DNA of 64,000 bases from Lentzea tibetensis. Its GTDB lineage: Bacteria; Actinomycetota; Actinomycetes; Mycobacteriales; Pseudonocardiaceae. The translations under genes were made by a program, and so were the position numbers. The notes beneath the pieces were generated by a model. It did no database searches, was not told the origin of the DNA, and worked only from the letters and a program-made list of their open reading frames with translations. Positions 27,926-37,603 of the stretch are shown here, one piece after another. Location: NCBI RefSeq assembly GCF_007845675.1, contig NZ_VOBR01000001.1:460253-524252 (forward strand), given 5' to 3'. Each line of letters starts with the position of its first letter. Position 1 is the stretch's first letter.

Positions 27926-30900
27926 CTACAAACCCAGTGCTTTCAATATCTCTGGATAGTCCTTGTAGATGACTCTGGCCGCGTCCATGATCTGCTGTCG
28001 TGTCGCGCTGGCAGTGCCCGCGCCGTACGGAATGGCCTGCCGCCAGGCATTGGTGAACACCTGGTGTTCAGCGGGTGTCACGGCCACGGACAGCATGTCC
28101 CCCTGTTTCTGTCCCAGCACGCTCGCGAATCGTTTCTCCAACAGGTGATGTGCCTGCAGTCCGGTGCCGGACAGATCGGTGCGCAACCCCTTGTAGGGCT
28201 TGAGGCCGAACTCCTGCGCCCTGCTCAGCCCACCGAATCCCTTGGCGGTGACGCCCAGTCCCCTGGCGAAGCTGCGGATCGCTCCCCCGCCCAAGCCGAG
28301 CAGGGCAACTTCCTTGAAGTGCTCACCCGCCGAGTAAGCGGCCGCGTCCGAGTTGCACTCGTCGAAGTTGCGGACGCAGTAGTTCGCGGCGATGTCCTTG
28401 GCGCCAGCGATGTCGTCCGGGTTCTTGAGCAGGTGGATGTACGCCTTCTGACAGCCGGTGCGGCCGAAGCAGACGTTCGAGGCCTTGCCGTCCTCACCGA
28501 CCTGTGGCGACCAGAAGTTCCCCGGTGAGCCGTCGACGGCGAGCAACGAGTTCGTCGGGAACGCGTAGAACCAGCTGAGGAGCCGGGAGCGGTCGTTGGT
28601 CTTCGGTGCGTTGTTCTCGGTCCACTCGCGCTGGTCCTCCGCCAGCTCCGCGGCTTCCCGGTCGGCGGCCATCCGGTCGGAGAGTGTTTGTGCCTCCTCG
28701 TTGGAGCACTCAGCGGAACAGACGTAGTTGCACGCGTCGTCCGCGCAGATGCCGTGGCCGTCGACCTCGACACCGGTGATCGGGTTGCCGCCCGCGAACG
28801 CGTAGCGGTTGCCGGTCCACGGATCCAGCCCCAGGTTGAGGTCGGACAACGCACCGTTGTAGTTGTCGCGGCTGACGAAGCGGTTCAGGCCGGGGTTGTA
28901 GTCCCGGAAGCCCATGTCGTAGGTGCCGGTCGTGCTGTCCCAGCGCTTGCCGTTGAACCGGTAGAAGTTGTAGGGCTCCTTGCCGGGCTGTTGCACGTCG
29001 GGCTTGTCGATACCGGTGAACGACTCCTCGTCGTCCTTGCCGTACGCGGTGTAGCCGTACGTCGCTTTGGTGTCGCCCTTGTCGTCGGTCAGCACTTCGA
29101 CGTCGGTGTGCGGGTTGTACCCGTACTGCGCCGTCTCCGTCGTGCCGTCATCGGCGTGCGACACCTGGGACAGCCGCTTGCCGTTCGGGCTGTACTGGTA
29201 GGACTTTCGCAGCTTTCCCGCGAGCTCCTCGGTCAGCACGTCCGAGGTGAGGCCGAGGTAGGTGTAGTCGGTGCTCTTGCCGCCTTCGACCCGCGTTGTG
29301 GTGCGGTCGAGGGGGTCGTAGCTGAACCGGATCGTGGCCCGGTCGGCGGTGCCGCCCTTGAGCTTCTGCTGCTCGGTGATCCGGTCGAACCCGTCGTAGC
29401 GGTACTTCTCGATGACCTTGCCTTGCGCGGTCACCTTGTCCAGCCGCCCGAACGGATCGTAGGAACTCGTCGACTTGACGCCTTCGATCGTCGACGACAG
29501 CAGCCGGTTCCGGTCGTAGGAGAACGTGGTCTTCTTGTTGTCGACCGTCTGCTCGACGACGTTGCCGTTGGCGTCGTGCACGTACGACTCGGTCTCGAGC
29601 TCCTTGCCGGCCAGGTTGGACTTCACCGACTTCCGCAACCGGCTGACCGGGTCGAACTCGTAGGTGTGCACGCGATCGAGGTACGCCGAGTGGTTGTCGG
29701 CGTTCATCGTCTTCGCGATGTCCTTGGTGCGCTGACCGTTCGCGTCGTACTCGAGGGTGTGTTCGTTGACGACGGCGCCGTCGGACTTGCGCTCGATCGT
29801 GTGCTTGCGCTGCCCGTCGAGGTAGTAGTCGTTGACGACCTTGTTGCCGTTGGCCTTCGTCTCGGAGAGGGACTGCCCGCGCTCGGTGTAGTCGAACGTC
29901 ACCACCTGCGGCTTGGCGCTGGGCGTCTTGTCGGTGGTGGTGACCTTCGCCAGGAAGCCCCTGTTGTCGTAGTCGAACGCGGAGGACTGCGCCGGGTGCT
30001 CGCGGGTCTTGAGGTTGCCGTCGGGGTCGTAGACGTAGGTGGTGCTCTTCGTGGCAGCACCGACCTCGTCGACCTTCTTCACCTGGTTCAGCTGGGTGTA
30101 CTCGACCAGATACCGCGTGACCTTCGCGCCCGAACTCGTGTCGGTCATCTCACGGAGGTTGTCGTTGGCGTCGTAGGCGAAGGTGAACCGCTTCTGCTCG
30201 TCATCGACCTCCCCGGTGCCATCCCGCACGAGCTTGACCGCGTCCGCCACGACCGTGCCGTCGGCCTTGTCCGACAACGTGATCTTCTTGATCGCGTCCT
30301 CGGTGTAGCCGAAGCTGCCGAGCGACACCCACTGACCGGCCTGCTGCGTCTGATCGACCGTCTTGTTCTCGACGCCGCCGTCGTGTTCGACCGCATAGGT
30401 CGCGTTGGTGGCCTTCGCCTCGGCCGCGAAGCGGACGAAGACCTCGTACTTGCCGGTGCGCGGCACGTCGACGGACCAGCTGAACGTGTCGTTCCCGCTG
30501 CCCGCGTTGTGCGTGCGGTAGTCGAAGCCCTCGTGTCCCTCGCCGGATCCCGCGATCCCCCAGTCACCCTTGGCCTCGGTCACCGGGTCGGAGTTGTCGA
30601 CGACCAGCACGTCCTTGCCCACCGGGACGCCATCGTCCTTGCGGGACTTGAGCTTGCCGTCCTGGAAGTACTCCCACTCCATCGACCGGGTGGACGAACC
30701 ACCAGCTGCCGTCACCGTGCGCTTGGTCTGCTTGCCGAGCTGGTCGTACTCGTACTCGGTCCGGATGCCCCACGGATCCGTGGTGCTGCGCAGCCACCCG
30801 TTGTCGAAGTAGGTGTTCCTGCTGACGTTGCGACCGGCCTGGTCACCCGAGGGCGGAGCACTGGTCTCCACGAGGTTGCCGACCGCGTCGAACGAGAAGA

Positions 30901-33900
30901 AGGTGCTGTCAGGTGTCTTGACCCGAGCGTCGTCCTTGTCGAACGGAGCACGCTTTTCCTTGGTGCGGTTGAGCTCGTCGTAGATGATCTCTTCGACGAA
31001 GTCGTCGGGGTCGTCCTCGGTCTCCACGCCCTTCGGCGTGATGGTCCTGGTGCGATTGCCCACCGGGTCGTACTCGTACCGGGTGACGCGGTCGACGCCT
31101 GCCTTGTGCGGCACCCTGACCTCGCGCACGGCCGCACGTTCGTCCAGTACCAGCACGGTCTTCGTCTGCTTCTGGTCGATCGACGCGACGACGTTGCCGT
31201 CGCGGTCGTACTGCGAGGCCTTGCTGTGGTTGTCGGGGTCGGTGACCTTGGTCAACCGGTGGTTGAGGTCGTAGTCGGACTTCGTCTTCTTGCCCAGCGG
31301 GCTGATCGTCTCCACCGCGTTGCCCACGACGTCGTAGCCGACGGTCGCGACGTCGCCGATCGCGTTCGTGGTGGAGGTCAGACGGTTCAGCTCGTCGAAG
31401 CCGAAGGTGGTGACGTGATCGTTCGGCTTGTCCTTGGTCAGAGTGCCTTCAGGTGCGACGCTCTTCACCAGGTTGCCGACCGCGTCGTACTCGAACGTGC
31501 TGATCTTGACCTGGCTCGTCGCGTCGTCCTTCGGAGCTGTGACCGAGACCCGCTGGTCCATCTGGTTGTAGACCGCCGCGGTCACCGCGCCGTTCGGCGC
31601 CGTGCTGCTCAGCACGTTGTCGTTCAGGTCGTACTGCGGTCCAGGGGTGATGATGAATCGGCCGGTGTCCTTCGGCACCTTCGATCCCGCGGGGCGTTTG
31701 AAGACGTCGTAGGTGTAGATGCCCGTCTTCTGCTTGGCGTCGGTGGCGGCCACGACGTTGCCGACGACGTCGTACACCGCGGTCATGGCGCAGTCGAGCG
31801 CGTCGATCGTCCTGCGCGGATAGCCGACCGGGTCGAAGTCCTCGTACCGCGTCGTGTGGTTGTTCGCATCGGTCGCCGAGGCCAGCTGTCCGAAGTCGTC
31901 GTACCCGTACCTGGTCGTGAAGTTCTTCGGGTCCGTGACCGACGTGAGGTTGCCCCGGTCATCGTGGTCGAACGTCCACTTGCGACCTTCTGGCGTGGTC
32001 TTGTCGACCAGGTCGGCGGTGTACCCGTCGAGCCCGGTCCGATAGCCGAGCTTCGTGGGCGCGGTCTTGTGGACGTGCGCCTCGGCGTCGGTGATCTCCA
32101 GCGGGTAACCGGTCTTGGGGTCGTAGCGGAAGGTCGTGGTCGCGCCGTTGGGCTCGCGCAGGACGCGGACGTTGTTGTCGTCATCCCAGGCGAGATCGGT
32201 GACCTCGGCCTTGGCGTTCTTGTGCTGGGTCGGCCTGCCGTAACCGTCCATCAGCACGGTCGTGCGATTGCCGTTCGCGTCCGTGACATCGGAGAAGATC
32301 GCCGAACCATCGTCGCCGTCGGCATCGGCGTAGTCGAACGTGGCAGCGTGCCCGCGGCGGTTGACCAGCTCCTTGATCTGACCGTCCTGGTACTTCAACT
32401 GGGTTCCGTTGCCCAGCGGGTCGTTGATCCGCACCATCCGCGAGTCCGGGTCCCTCGGGTCGGCGTAGAAGTACGAGAAGATCTTCTGGTCCGGCGTGTC
32501 GGCGCCGTCGACGACTTCCTGGAGCTGGCCCCGATCGCTGTACGCGAAGGTCATCTTGCGACCGCTGATGTCGGTGATGGAGCGGAGCTGGTGCTCGATG
32601 GAGGTGTTGGTCAGGTTGCGCCCGAACACCTTGCGGTCGTCGACGAACGAGAAGAAGTCGTCGCCGTGCTGGTAGTAGTCCAGGCTGAGCACCCGGCGCC
32701 CGGTTGCGTCGGTGACCTCGGTCAGCACTCCCGTGTTGCGGTTTCCGTGGTTGGTGCGCACATAGGTGAACTTCAGCTCGTTGGAGTTCTTGTCCGCCAA
32801 GGCGGTCTGGTAGCCGTCGGCGTCGAAGAACACGCGTGTGCGGTCCGGCCGGGTCATGACCCAGGTGCGGCTCTTGTCCTGGCTTCCGGTGCGCTGCAGG
32901 TAGAGGTGGACGCCGGCGGGGCTGTCATAGGTCCACCGCCGCTTGTCGGAGCTGCCGTTCTTGTTCAGCTCGAACAGGTGGCTCGTGCCGTCGCCGTCGA
33001 CGAGGGTGACCTTCGCCGGGTGGTCGCCGGAGAGCAGCTGCCCGTGGAACTGCAACGGGGAACCGAGACGGTGCAGTGTCGACGTGGTCAACGACCACCC
33101 GGTCCCGGCGTAGGAGTTCGAGTTGTCCCTGCTGTTGTAGGTCAGCCGGACGAACGTGTTGAGACCACGCCCTGGGTTCGCGTAGGCGTTGTAGCCGATG
33201 ACCGCGTTGCCGGAGTACTGGTTGACCGTGGCGGTCCAGCCGGCACCCGCACCGAAGCCCGTGTACTGGTAGAACTTCTCCAGCCCCAACTGGTTGGAGG
33301 TGGGGAACTCCGCTGTCACGGGCTGGGTCAGCGGCGGCACGCCGTCGGTCTCCGACAGGAACTTGCCGCTGCGCTTGTTGCGCAGGTCCCAGGCGAGAAC
33401 GAAGGACTCCCGCTGGTTGCCGAGGTCGGCCTGGATCGGGCTCTTGACCTTCGCCCTGACCGTCACGGACTGCCCCGGTGCGATGTCGCCGGGCAGAGCC
33501 GTTTCCGCACGGTTGGACGGCTTCGTGACATCGGTGCCGTCCGGCAACCGCCAGTGGTAGGACAGGACGAAGTCGGCCTTCGGCCACGGTTTGGCGGTCG
33601 TGTTCGTCAACACGACGTCGACCGAGTACTCCTCGCCGGGAATCATCCGCTGCGGCGTCAAGAGAGCCGAGTAGGTGGCCGACGTCTCACTGGCCGACCG
33701 CACCGGCCTGGGTGCAGGCGCCCCGACGGGCGTCTGTTCACGTGTCCCCGCAAGGGGAAGCGGCGTGCATCGCTCAGTGACACGAGGCTCAGGAGCCCGT
33801 GTCGCGGCAGCGGCCGGGACGGTAGTCGTCTGTGCCGGTACAACTGCGCCGAGCAGCAACGCGGTCGCTGTCGCCAGTACACGGAGATTCCGTAGGTTCC

Positions 33901-33904
33901 GCAC
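27926..33904 (-). CDS. Secreted Rhs/YD-repeat polymorphic toxin with C-terminal HNH-like nuclease
   Basis: A 1992-residue protein. The GTG start follows GGGGGAGGA by 7 bases and gives a Sec signal peptide (MRNLRNLRVLATATALLLGA, then a TTT/AAAA region). A beta-rich N-terminal part precedes dozens of YD/RHS repeats such as YDFNRLT-like YDPVGN and YDANGQ units. A golvesin-like carbohydrate-binding-type insert lies near 1098-1225. The RHS core ends with RDYNPGLNRFVSRDNYNG around 1680, followed by GNPITGVEVDGHG near 1715. The variable C-terminal ~275 residues end in a nuclease-like motif with AHH at 1918-1920, His1947 (TPAEHQVF) and Asn1952, typical of HNH/Endo VII toxin tips. Such proteins deliver their tip into competitor cells. 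An immunity-type gene follows directly. Confidence 0.93.
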   Translation of the reverse strand: MRNLRNLRVLATATALLLGAVVPAQTTTVPAAAATRAPEPRVTERCTPLPLAGTREQTPVGAPAPRPVRSASETSATYSALLTPQRMIPGEEYSVDVVLTNTTAKPWPKADFVLSYHWRLPDGTDVTKPSNRAETALPGDIAPGQSVTVRAKVKSPIQADLGNQRESFVLAWDLRNKRSGKFLSETDGVPPLTQPVTAEFPTSNQLGLEKFYQYTGFGAGAGWTATVNQYSGNAVIGYNAYANPGRGLNTFVRLTYNSRDNSNSYAGTGWSLTTSTLHRLGSPLQFHGQLLSGDHPAKVTLVDGDGTSHLFELNKNGSSDKRRWTYDSPAGVHLYLQRTGSQDKSRTWVMTRPDRTRVFFDADGYQTALADKNSNELKFTYVRTNHGNRNTGVLTEVTDATGRRVLSLDYYQHGDDFFSFVDDRKVFGRNLTNTSIEHQLRSITDISGRKMTFAYSDRGQLQEVVDGADTPDQKIFSYFYADPRDPDSRMVRINDPLGNGTQLKYQDGQIKELVNRRGHAATFDYADADGDDGSAIFSDVTDANGNRTTVLMDGYGRPTQHKNAKAEVTDLAWDDDNNVRVLREPNGATTTFRYDPKTGYPLEITDAEAHVHKTAPTKLGYRTGLDGYTADLVDKTTPEGRKWTFDHDDRGNLTSVTDPKNFTTRYGYDDFGQLASATDANNHTTRYEDFDPVGYPRRTIDALDCAMTAVYDVVGNVVAATDAKQKTGIYTYDVFKRPAGSKVPKDTGRFIITPGPQYDLNDNVLSSTAPNGAVTAAVYNQMDQRVSVTAPKDDATSQVKISTFEYDAVGNLVKSVAPEGTLTKDKPNDHVTTFGFDELNRLTSTTNAIGDVATVGYDVVGNAVETISPLGKKTKSDYDLNHRLTKVTDPDNHSKASQYDRDGNVVASIDQKQTKTVLVLDERAAVREVRVPHKAGVDRVTRYEYDPVGNRTRTITPKGVETEDDPDDFVEEIIYDELNRTKEKRAPFDKDDARVKTPDSTFFSFDAVGNLVETSAPPSGDQAGRNVSRNTYFDNGWLRSTTDPWGIRTEYEYDQLGKQTKRTVTAAGGSSTRSMEWEYFQDGKLKSRKDDGVPVGKDVLVVDNSDPVTEAKGDWGIAGSGEGHEGFDYRTHNAGSGNDTFSWSVDVPRTGKYEVFVRFAAEAKATNATYAVEHDGGVENKTVDQTQQAGQWVSLGSFGYTEDAIKKITLSDKADGTVVADAVKLVRDGTGEVDDEQKRFTFAYDANDNLREMTDTSSGAKVTRYLVEYTQLNQVKKVDEVGAATKSTTYVYDPDGNLKTREHPAQSSAFDYDNRGFLAKVTTTDKTPSAKPQVVTFDYTERGQSLSETKANGNKVVNDYYLDGQRKHTIERKSDGAVVNEHTLEYDANGQRTKDIAKTMNADNHSAYLDRVHTYEFDPVSRLRKSVKSNLAGKELETESYVHDANGNVVEQTVDNKKTTFSYDRNRLLSSTIEGVKSTSSYDPFGRLDKVTAQGKVIEKYRYDGFDRITEQQKLKGGTADRATIRFSYDPLDRTTTRVEGGKSTDYTYLGLTSDVLTEELAGKLRKSYQYSPNGKRLSQVSHADDGTTETAQYGYNPHTDVEVLTDDKGDTKATYGYTAYGKDDEESFTGIDKPDVQQPGKEPYNFYRFNGKRWDSTTGTYDMGFRDYNPGLNRFVSRDNYNGALSDLNLGLDPWTGNRYAFAGGNPITGVEVDGHGICADDACNYVCSAECSNEEAQTLSDRMAADREAAELAEDQREWTENNAPKTNDRSRLLSWFYAFPTNSLLAVDGSPGNFWSPQVGEDGKASNVCFGRTGCQKAYIHLLKNPDDIAGAKDIAANYCVRNFDECNSDAAAYSAGEHFKEVALLGLGGGAIRSFARGLGVTAKGFGGLSRAQEFGLKPYKGLRTDLSGTGLQAHHLLEKRFASVLGQKQGDMLSVAVTPAEHQVFTNAWRQAIPYGAGTASATRQQIMDAARVIYKDYPEILKALGL

Positions 33905-34183
33905 AGCTGTCCTCCCCCTGCGAACATGGGAGAGCAGCCGAGGAACGTCATCACAACCCTGGTGTGACAACGAAATCAAGAACCCGAGCCCGGCTCCCTC
34001 TGCCGGGCCGCGCACAATCCCCCAAGTCGGCAACTATCGACGATAGAACTGCTCCGGACCGGCGCTATCCACCATTCAGCTCAATCCAGAGGCAAGACGT
34101 TGTGTTGACCAAGCGGCAGGGTGGACTATCGAACCGCAAGGGGGATGTGTCCTTTGTGGACATCTGGGGTCCGGGGGTTCGAC
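33905..34183. promoter_or_regulatory. Divergent intergenic region between Rhs toxin and beta-propeller gene
   Basis: 279 bases separate two divergent secreted-protein genes, so both promoters must lie here. I see good ribosome sites for each gene at the edges, but no clear operator. Confidence 0.4.
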
Positions 34184-35200
34184 ATGATGATTCACAGACT
34201 GTACGTAGTCGGTTGCGCGCTGTTGTTCACGGTGGCGATGGTGTCGCCGACTCAGGCGAGCGAGCCCGAAGTCTTGCCACTGCCGGGTTTCGGCGATCTC
34301 GTCGTCGACAACGCCGAACGACGAGTCTTCATCAGCGGCGGCACTTCGTCGAACGGCGTTGTTGTCGTCGACCGGCACGGCCACGTCAACAAGAAGATCG
34401 AGAACCAGTACGGCGCAACAGGACTGCTGCTGAGCGAGGACGGCACAACGCTGTACGTGGCGCAGGCCGCCGGTGACGCGATCAGCGCGATCAGCACTCA
34501 CACGTACGAGGAGATCGCGCGCTACCCCACCGGATCGCAGACGTGCCCGACCCACCTCGCCCGTGCAGGCGGTCAGATCTGGTTCGGCTACGGGTGCACG
34601 AACTCGTGGGACGGCGGCATCGGCAAGCTCGACCCGGCCGCGACACCGCCGGTCAGCCTCGCCCAGCACGGCGACACCCTGTTCCAGCACGCGCCTTTCG
34701 TCACCGCGGCGAACAACACCGTCGTCGCCGGACAGCCCGCCACGAGCCTCTCGCACCTGCAGATCTACCGAGCCGAGAACGGAGCCTTGACGCCGGGCGC
34801 GGCGGGCGGGGTGGCCGGTAGCAACCTGACCGATGTCGCACTGAGCCCGGATGCCGCAACACTGTTCACCGCGGCCGGGTCACGCACAGCCGTGCAGGCG
34901 TTCGCAACCGCCGACCTGTCAGGACGAGGCTCGTACGCCACCGGCCCGCACCCCGCCGCGATCGTCGCCTCCGAGGACGGCATCCACCTCGCCACCGGCG
35001 CCTACACGACGCGCAACAAGGCGATCAACATCTTCCGCACGGGACAGACCAACCCGACCCGATCGTTCGGGCTCGACGGCGACGTTCTGGCCAACCGCGG
35101 ACTCGCGTGGTCCGATGACAACAAGTACCTCTACGCGGTGCTGCAAGGGGCCAACGACCCACGGCCACGACTCACAGTCCTCAGCCGTCCCTTGGACTGA
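34184..35200 (+). CDS. Secreted YVTN-type beta-propeller protein
   Basis: A 338-residue protein with a signal peptide (MMIHRLYVVGCALLFTVAMV, then SPTQAS). It is followed by repeated beta-propeller units of the YVTN/lactonase-like kind: GLLLSEDGTTLYVAQ, LTDVALSPDAATLFTAAG, IVASEDGIHLATG and LAWSDDNKYLYAV. The start is one of two adjacent ATGs behind GGGGG. It is transcribed away from the Rhs toxin gene. No catalytic residues can be assigned; a structural or binding role outside the cell is likely. Two cysteines (in QTCPTH and GYGCTN) may form a disulfide. Confidence 0.85.
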   Translation: MMIHRLYVVGCALLFTVAMVSPTQASEPEVLPLPGFGDLVVDNAERRVFISGGTSSNGVVVVDRHGHVNKKIENQYGATGLLLSEDGTTLYVAQAAGDAISAISTHTYEEIARYPTGSQTCPTHLARAGGQIWFGYGCTNSWDGGIGKLDPAATPPVSLAQHGDTLFQHAPFVTAANNTVVAGQPATSLSHLQIYRAENGALTPGAAGGVAGSNLTDVALSPDAATLFTAAGSRTAVQAFATADLSGRGSYATGPHPAAIVASEDGIHLATGAYTTRNKAINIFRTGQTNPTRSFGLDGDVLANRGLAWSDDNKYLYAVLQGANDPRPRLTVLSRPLD

Positions 35201-35809
35201 TCACGACAGGAGATTGCTCGTCACTGTCCGATATGGACGATCTTGCCCACGCAGAGGCTACGACGTCACCACGGCCGTGAGGCGCCTCCTCCAACCAGGT
35301 GTGCCAGGTCCTGCGCCTGTCGCGCGCCTGATCGTTGCGGGTGTGGTCGCGGAGTATGCGATCGGCTTGATGACCATCGTGGCAAGGGTGTCGACGTCCT
35401 CCCTCGTCCTGATCATTCTCGGCGCGGTCATCACCTCAGGTCCTCCGACCGTGGTCGGGTGACGGGCGTGGCGAGACCGCACGAGCCCGTAGAGCTCAGC
35501 CACACCAGAAGGAGGACGAGCGGTGAACTGCCTGGTCCCGTACTCGCTCCTGGATCCCGTGAGCATTTCATGTGGTGCACAGCGACGCCGGTCTACCCGA
35601 GGATCGCGCGTGACTTCGGCCCGACCACACGGTGGGCGTATGGCCGTGCCACACGCAACGGCTACTTCCACCACAAGGACAGGTGTCCTGGGCACCGGGG
35701 AGCCTTCTGCAACAAGAAGTTCATCGCCCGCGAAGTGCAGACAGAGACGCCGTAGGTGCGCTCCTTGTTGGGGCATAGGCCGTTTCAGATGGAGAAACAC
35801 CACCGCCCT
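35201..35809. other. 609-bp stretch with only weak short reading frames
   Basis: Two short plus-strand frames are possible but unsupported. One is at 35277-35462 (61 residues, GTG start, one hydrophobic segment around VARLIVAGVVAEYAIGLM). The other is at 35570-35755 (61 residues, with HHKDRCPGHRGAFCNKKF). Neither has a good ribosome site or a recognisable family. They may be decayed genes. The region also holds the 3' end of the ABC exporter transcript. Confidence 0.3.
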
Positions 35810-37603
35810 TCAGTAGCGGCGCGACCACGCGCTCCACAGGTCGGCGTACCGCCCGCCCTGTGCGACCAACTGGTCGTGCGTGCCGAGCTCGACCACGAGG
35901 CCGTCCGCCATGACCGCGATGCGGTCGCATGCCCGCGCCTGGGTGAGCCGGTGCGCCACCACGACCGCGGTCCGGCCCGCGAGGAGTGCCGCGGCGGCCT
36001 GCTCCAGGTCGCGGGCACCGGAACTGCCCGCTTCGGCCGTGGCCTCGTCCAGCACGACCACGGGCGGGTCGCGCAACAGCAGGCGGGCCAGCGCAAGTTG
36101 CTGGACCTGCGCCGCGGTCAGCGCATGCCCTCCTGTCCCGACCACGGTGTCCAGGCCATCGGGCAACGCCACGACCCACGGGCCCGCTCCGACCGCGTGC
36201 AACGCGGCGTGAACCTGTTCGTCGGTGCTGTCCGGCGCGGCGAACACCACGTCGTCGCGCAGCGTGCCCGCGAACACGTGCGTCTCCTGGGACACCATGC
36301 CGATCCAATCCCGGACCTGGCCCGGATCCAGGTCGCCGATGTCGACGCTCCCCCGCGTGTCCACCAGCAGGATCCGCCCGGACGTCGACGGGAACACCCC
36401 GGCCAGGATCCCCGCCAGCGTCGTCTTGCCCGCACCGCTCGCCCCGACCACCGCGAGCGACGTCCCGGCGGGAACCTCGACGTCGATACCACGCACGACG
36501 TCGTGGCCCTCGTCGTAGGAGTGGCGGATGCCGCGCGCCACGATCCCGACCGGCCCGTCGTGGGGCCGGTTCGATGTGGGCACGGGCCGTGGCACGAGGG
36601 TGACACCGACGATACGGGCGAGCGCCGCTCCCGCCCGCTGCACGTCGTCGAACGACAGCAGGACGGTGCCGAGCGGGTCGAACAGGCGGTGGAACAGCAA
36701 CGCTGCCGCGGTCACCTCGCCGACCGTCACCGCGCCGGCGTCGACCAGCCAGTACCCGGCGAGCAGGATCGCCGACAGGCCAAGAGCTTCGGCTGCGTTC
36801 ATCGACTTCATGAACCAGATGAACAACCGCTGCGCGCGGAGCGCGGCGGTCAATGTTCGTTCCGACGCGGCCGTCACCCGCCGGGTCTGCGGCTCGGCCA
36901 TGTCGTAGGCATGCACGGTGGGCAGACCGTGCAGCGACTCCAGCACCACCTGGCCGCGGCCGGCAGCCGCGCGCCGTTCCGCCGCGTACAGCGGGCCCGC
37001 CTTGGGCAGGTAGGCGCGCAGGCTCAGCCAGTACACCGGGAACACCACGGTGAACGCGACCGCGAGCCGCCAGTCCACGGTCGCGAACCCGGCAGCCGAC
37101 ACAACGATCGTCGTCGCCGCGCTGAACACCGTGGCGGCCAGCGGAACCGCGGCCACGAAGTTCTCCACGTCCTCGGTGACGCGCGACGCGATGTCGCCGC
37201 TCCCCACGCGTTCCAGCACCCGCGACTCGATGCCCAACGCGCACGCCAGCACCTGCTCCCGCAAGTCCGCCGCGATCCGCGCACCCAGCCGTTCGGTCGC
37301 GCGCTGGGCCAGCGACGCGAACACGGCACCGAACACCACACTCGCGGCGGTGAGCACGAGGAGTGGTATCAGATCAGGACGGCCCGCCGCGCGCACGGCG
37401 TCCACCAGTCGCCCCAGGAACAGCGGCGCGGCGACAACTCCGACACCGGTGAGCAGAGTCAGCAGCAGCGCCACGACGCAGTCGGCGGGATGATTCCGCA
37501 TCGCCCACCACAACCCCGCGGCGGTCTGTCCGCTGGTGGCGATCGGCAGGACCGGCGCATCGCATTCCGTCCACACCGGACGGTCGACCAGGGTCGCGCT
37601 CAT
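35810..37603 (-). CDS. ABC exporter half-transporter, catalytic NBD subunit
   Basis: A 597-residue TMD-NBD half-transporter. The NBD has an intact Walker A (GASGAGKTT), Q-loop (MVSQETHVFAGTLRDD), Walker B with catalytic glutamate (VVVLDEAT) and H-loop (VVVAHRLT). The signature that should read LSGGQ is degenerate (LTAAQ). The ATG overlaps the stop of the partner gene as ATGA, so the two are translationally coupled. With the partner it should form a heterodimeric exporter with one working ATP site. Substrate unknown; TetR control suggests a toxic or drug-like compound. Confidence 0.93.
   Translation of the reverse strand: MSATLVDRPVWTECDAPVLPIATSGQTAAGLWWAMRNHPADCVVALLLTLLTGVGVVAAPLFLGRLVDAVRAAGRPDLIPLLVLTAASVVFGAVFASLAQRATERLGARIAADLREQVLACALGIESRVLERVGSGDIASRVTEDVENFVAAVPLAATVFSAATTIVVSAAGFATVDWRLAVAFTVVFPVYWLSLRAYLPKAGPLYAAERRAAAGRGQVVLESLHGLPTVHAYDMAEPQTRRVTAASERTLTAALRAQRLFIWFMKSMNAAEALGLSAILLAGYWLVDAGAVTVGEVTAAALLFHRLFDPLGTVLLSFDDVQRAGAALARIVGVTLVPRPVPTSNRPHDGPVGIVARGIRHSYDEGHDVVRGIDVEVPAGTSLAVVGASGAGKTTLAGILAGVFPSTSGRILLVDTRGSVDIGDLDPGQVRDWIGMVSQETHVFAGTLRDDVVFAAPDSTDEQVHAALHAVGAGPWVVALPDGLDTVVGTGGHALTAAQVQQLALARLLLRDPPVVVLDEATAEAGSSGARDLEQAAAALLAGRTAVVVAHRLTQARACDRIAVMADGLVVELGTHDQLVAQGGRYADLWSAWSRRY

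Noticed and set aside
28688-33895. A 1735-codon plus-strand frame opposite the Rhs gene
   Set aside because: Val/Arg/Leu-rich periodic sequence that reflects the YD repeats read backwards; no start signal or family.
27926-33904. Repetitive DNA in the Rhs gene considered as a tandem-repeat or CRISPR-like array
   Set aside because: The repeats are degenerate protein-level YD units inside one coding frame; spacing and sequence are not CRISPR-like.
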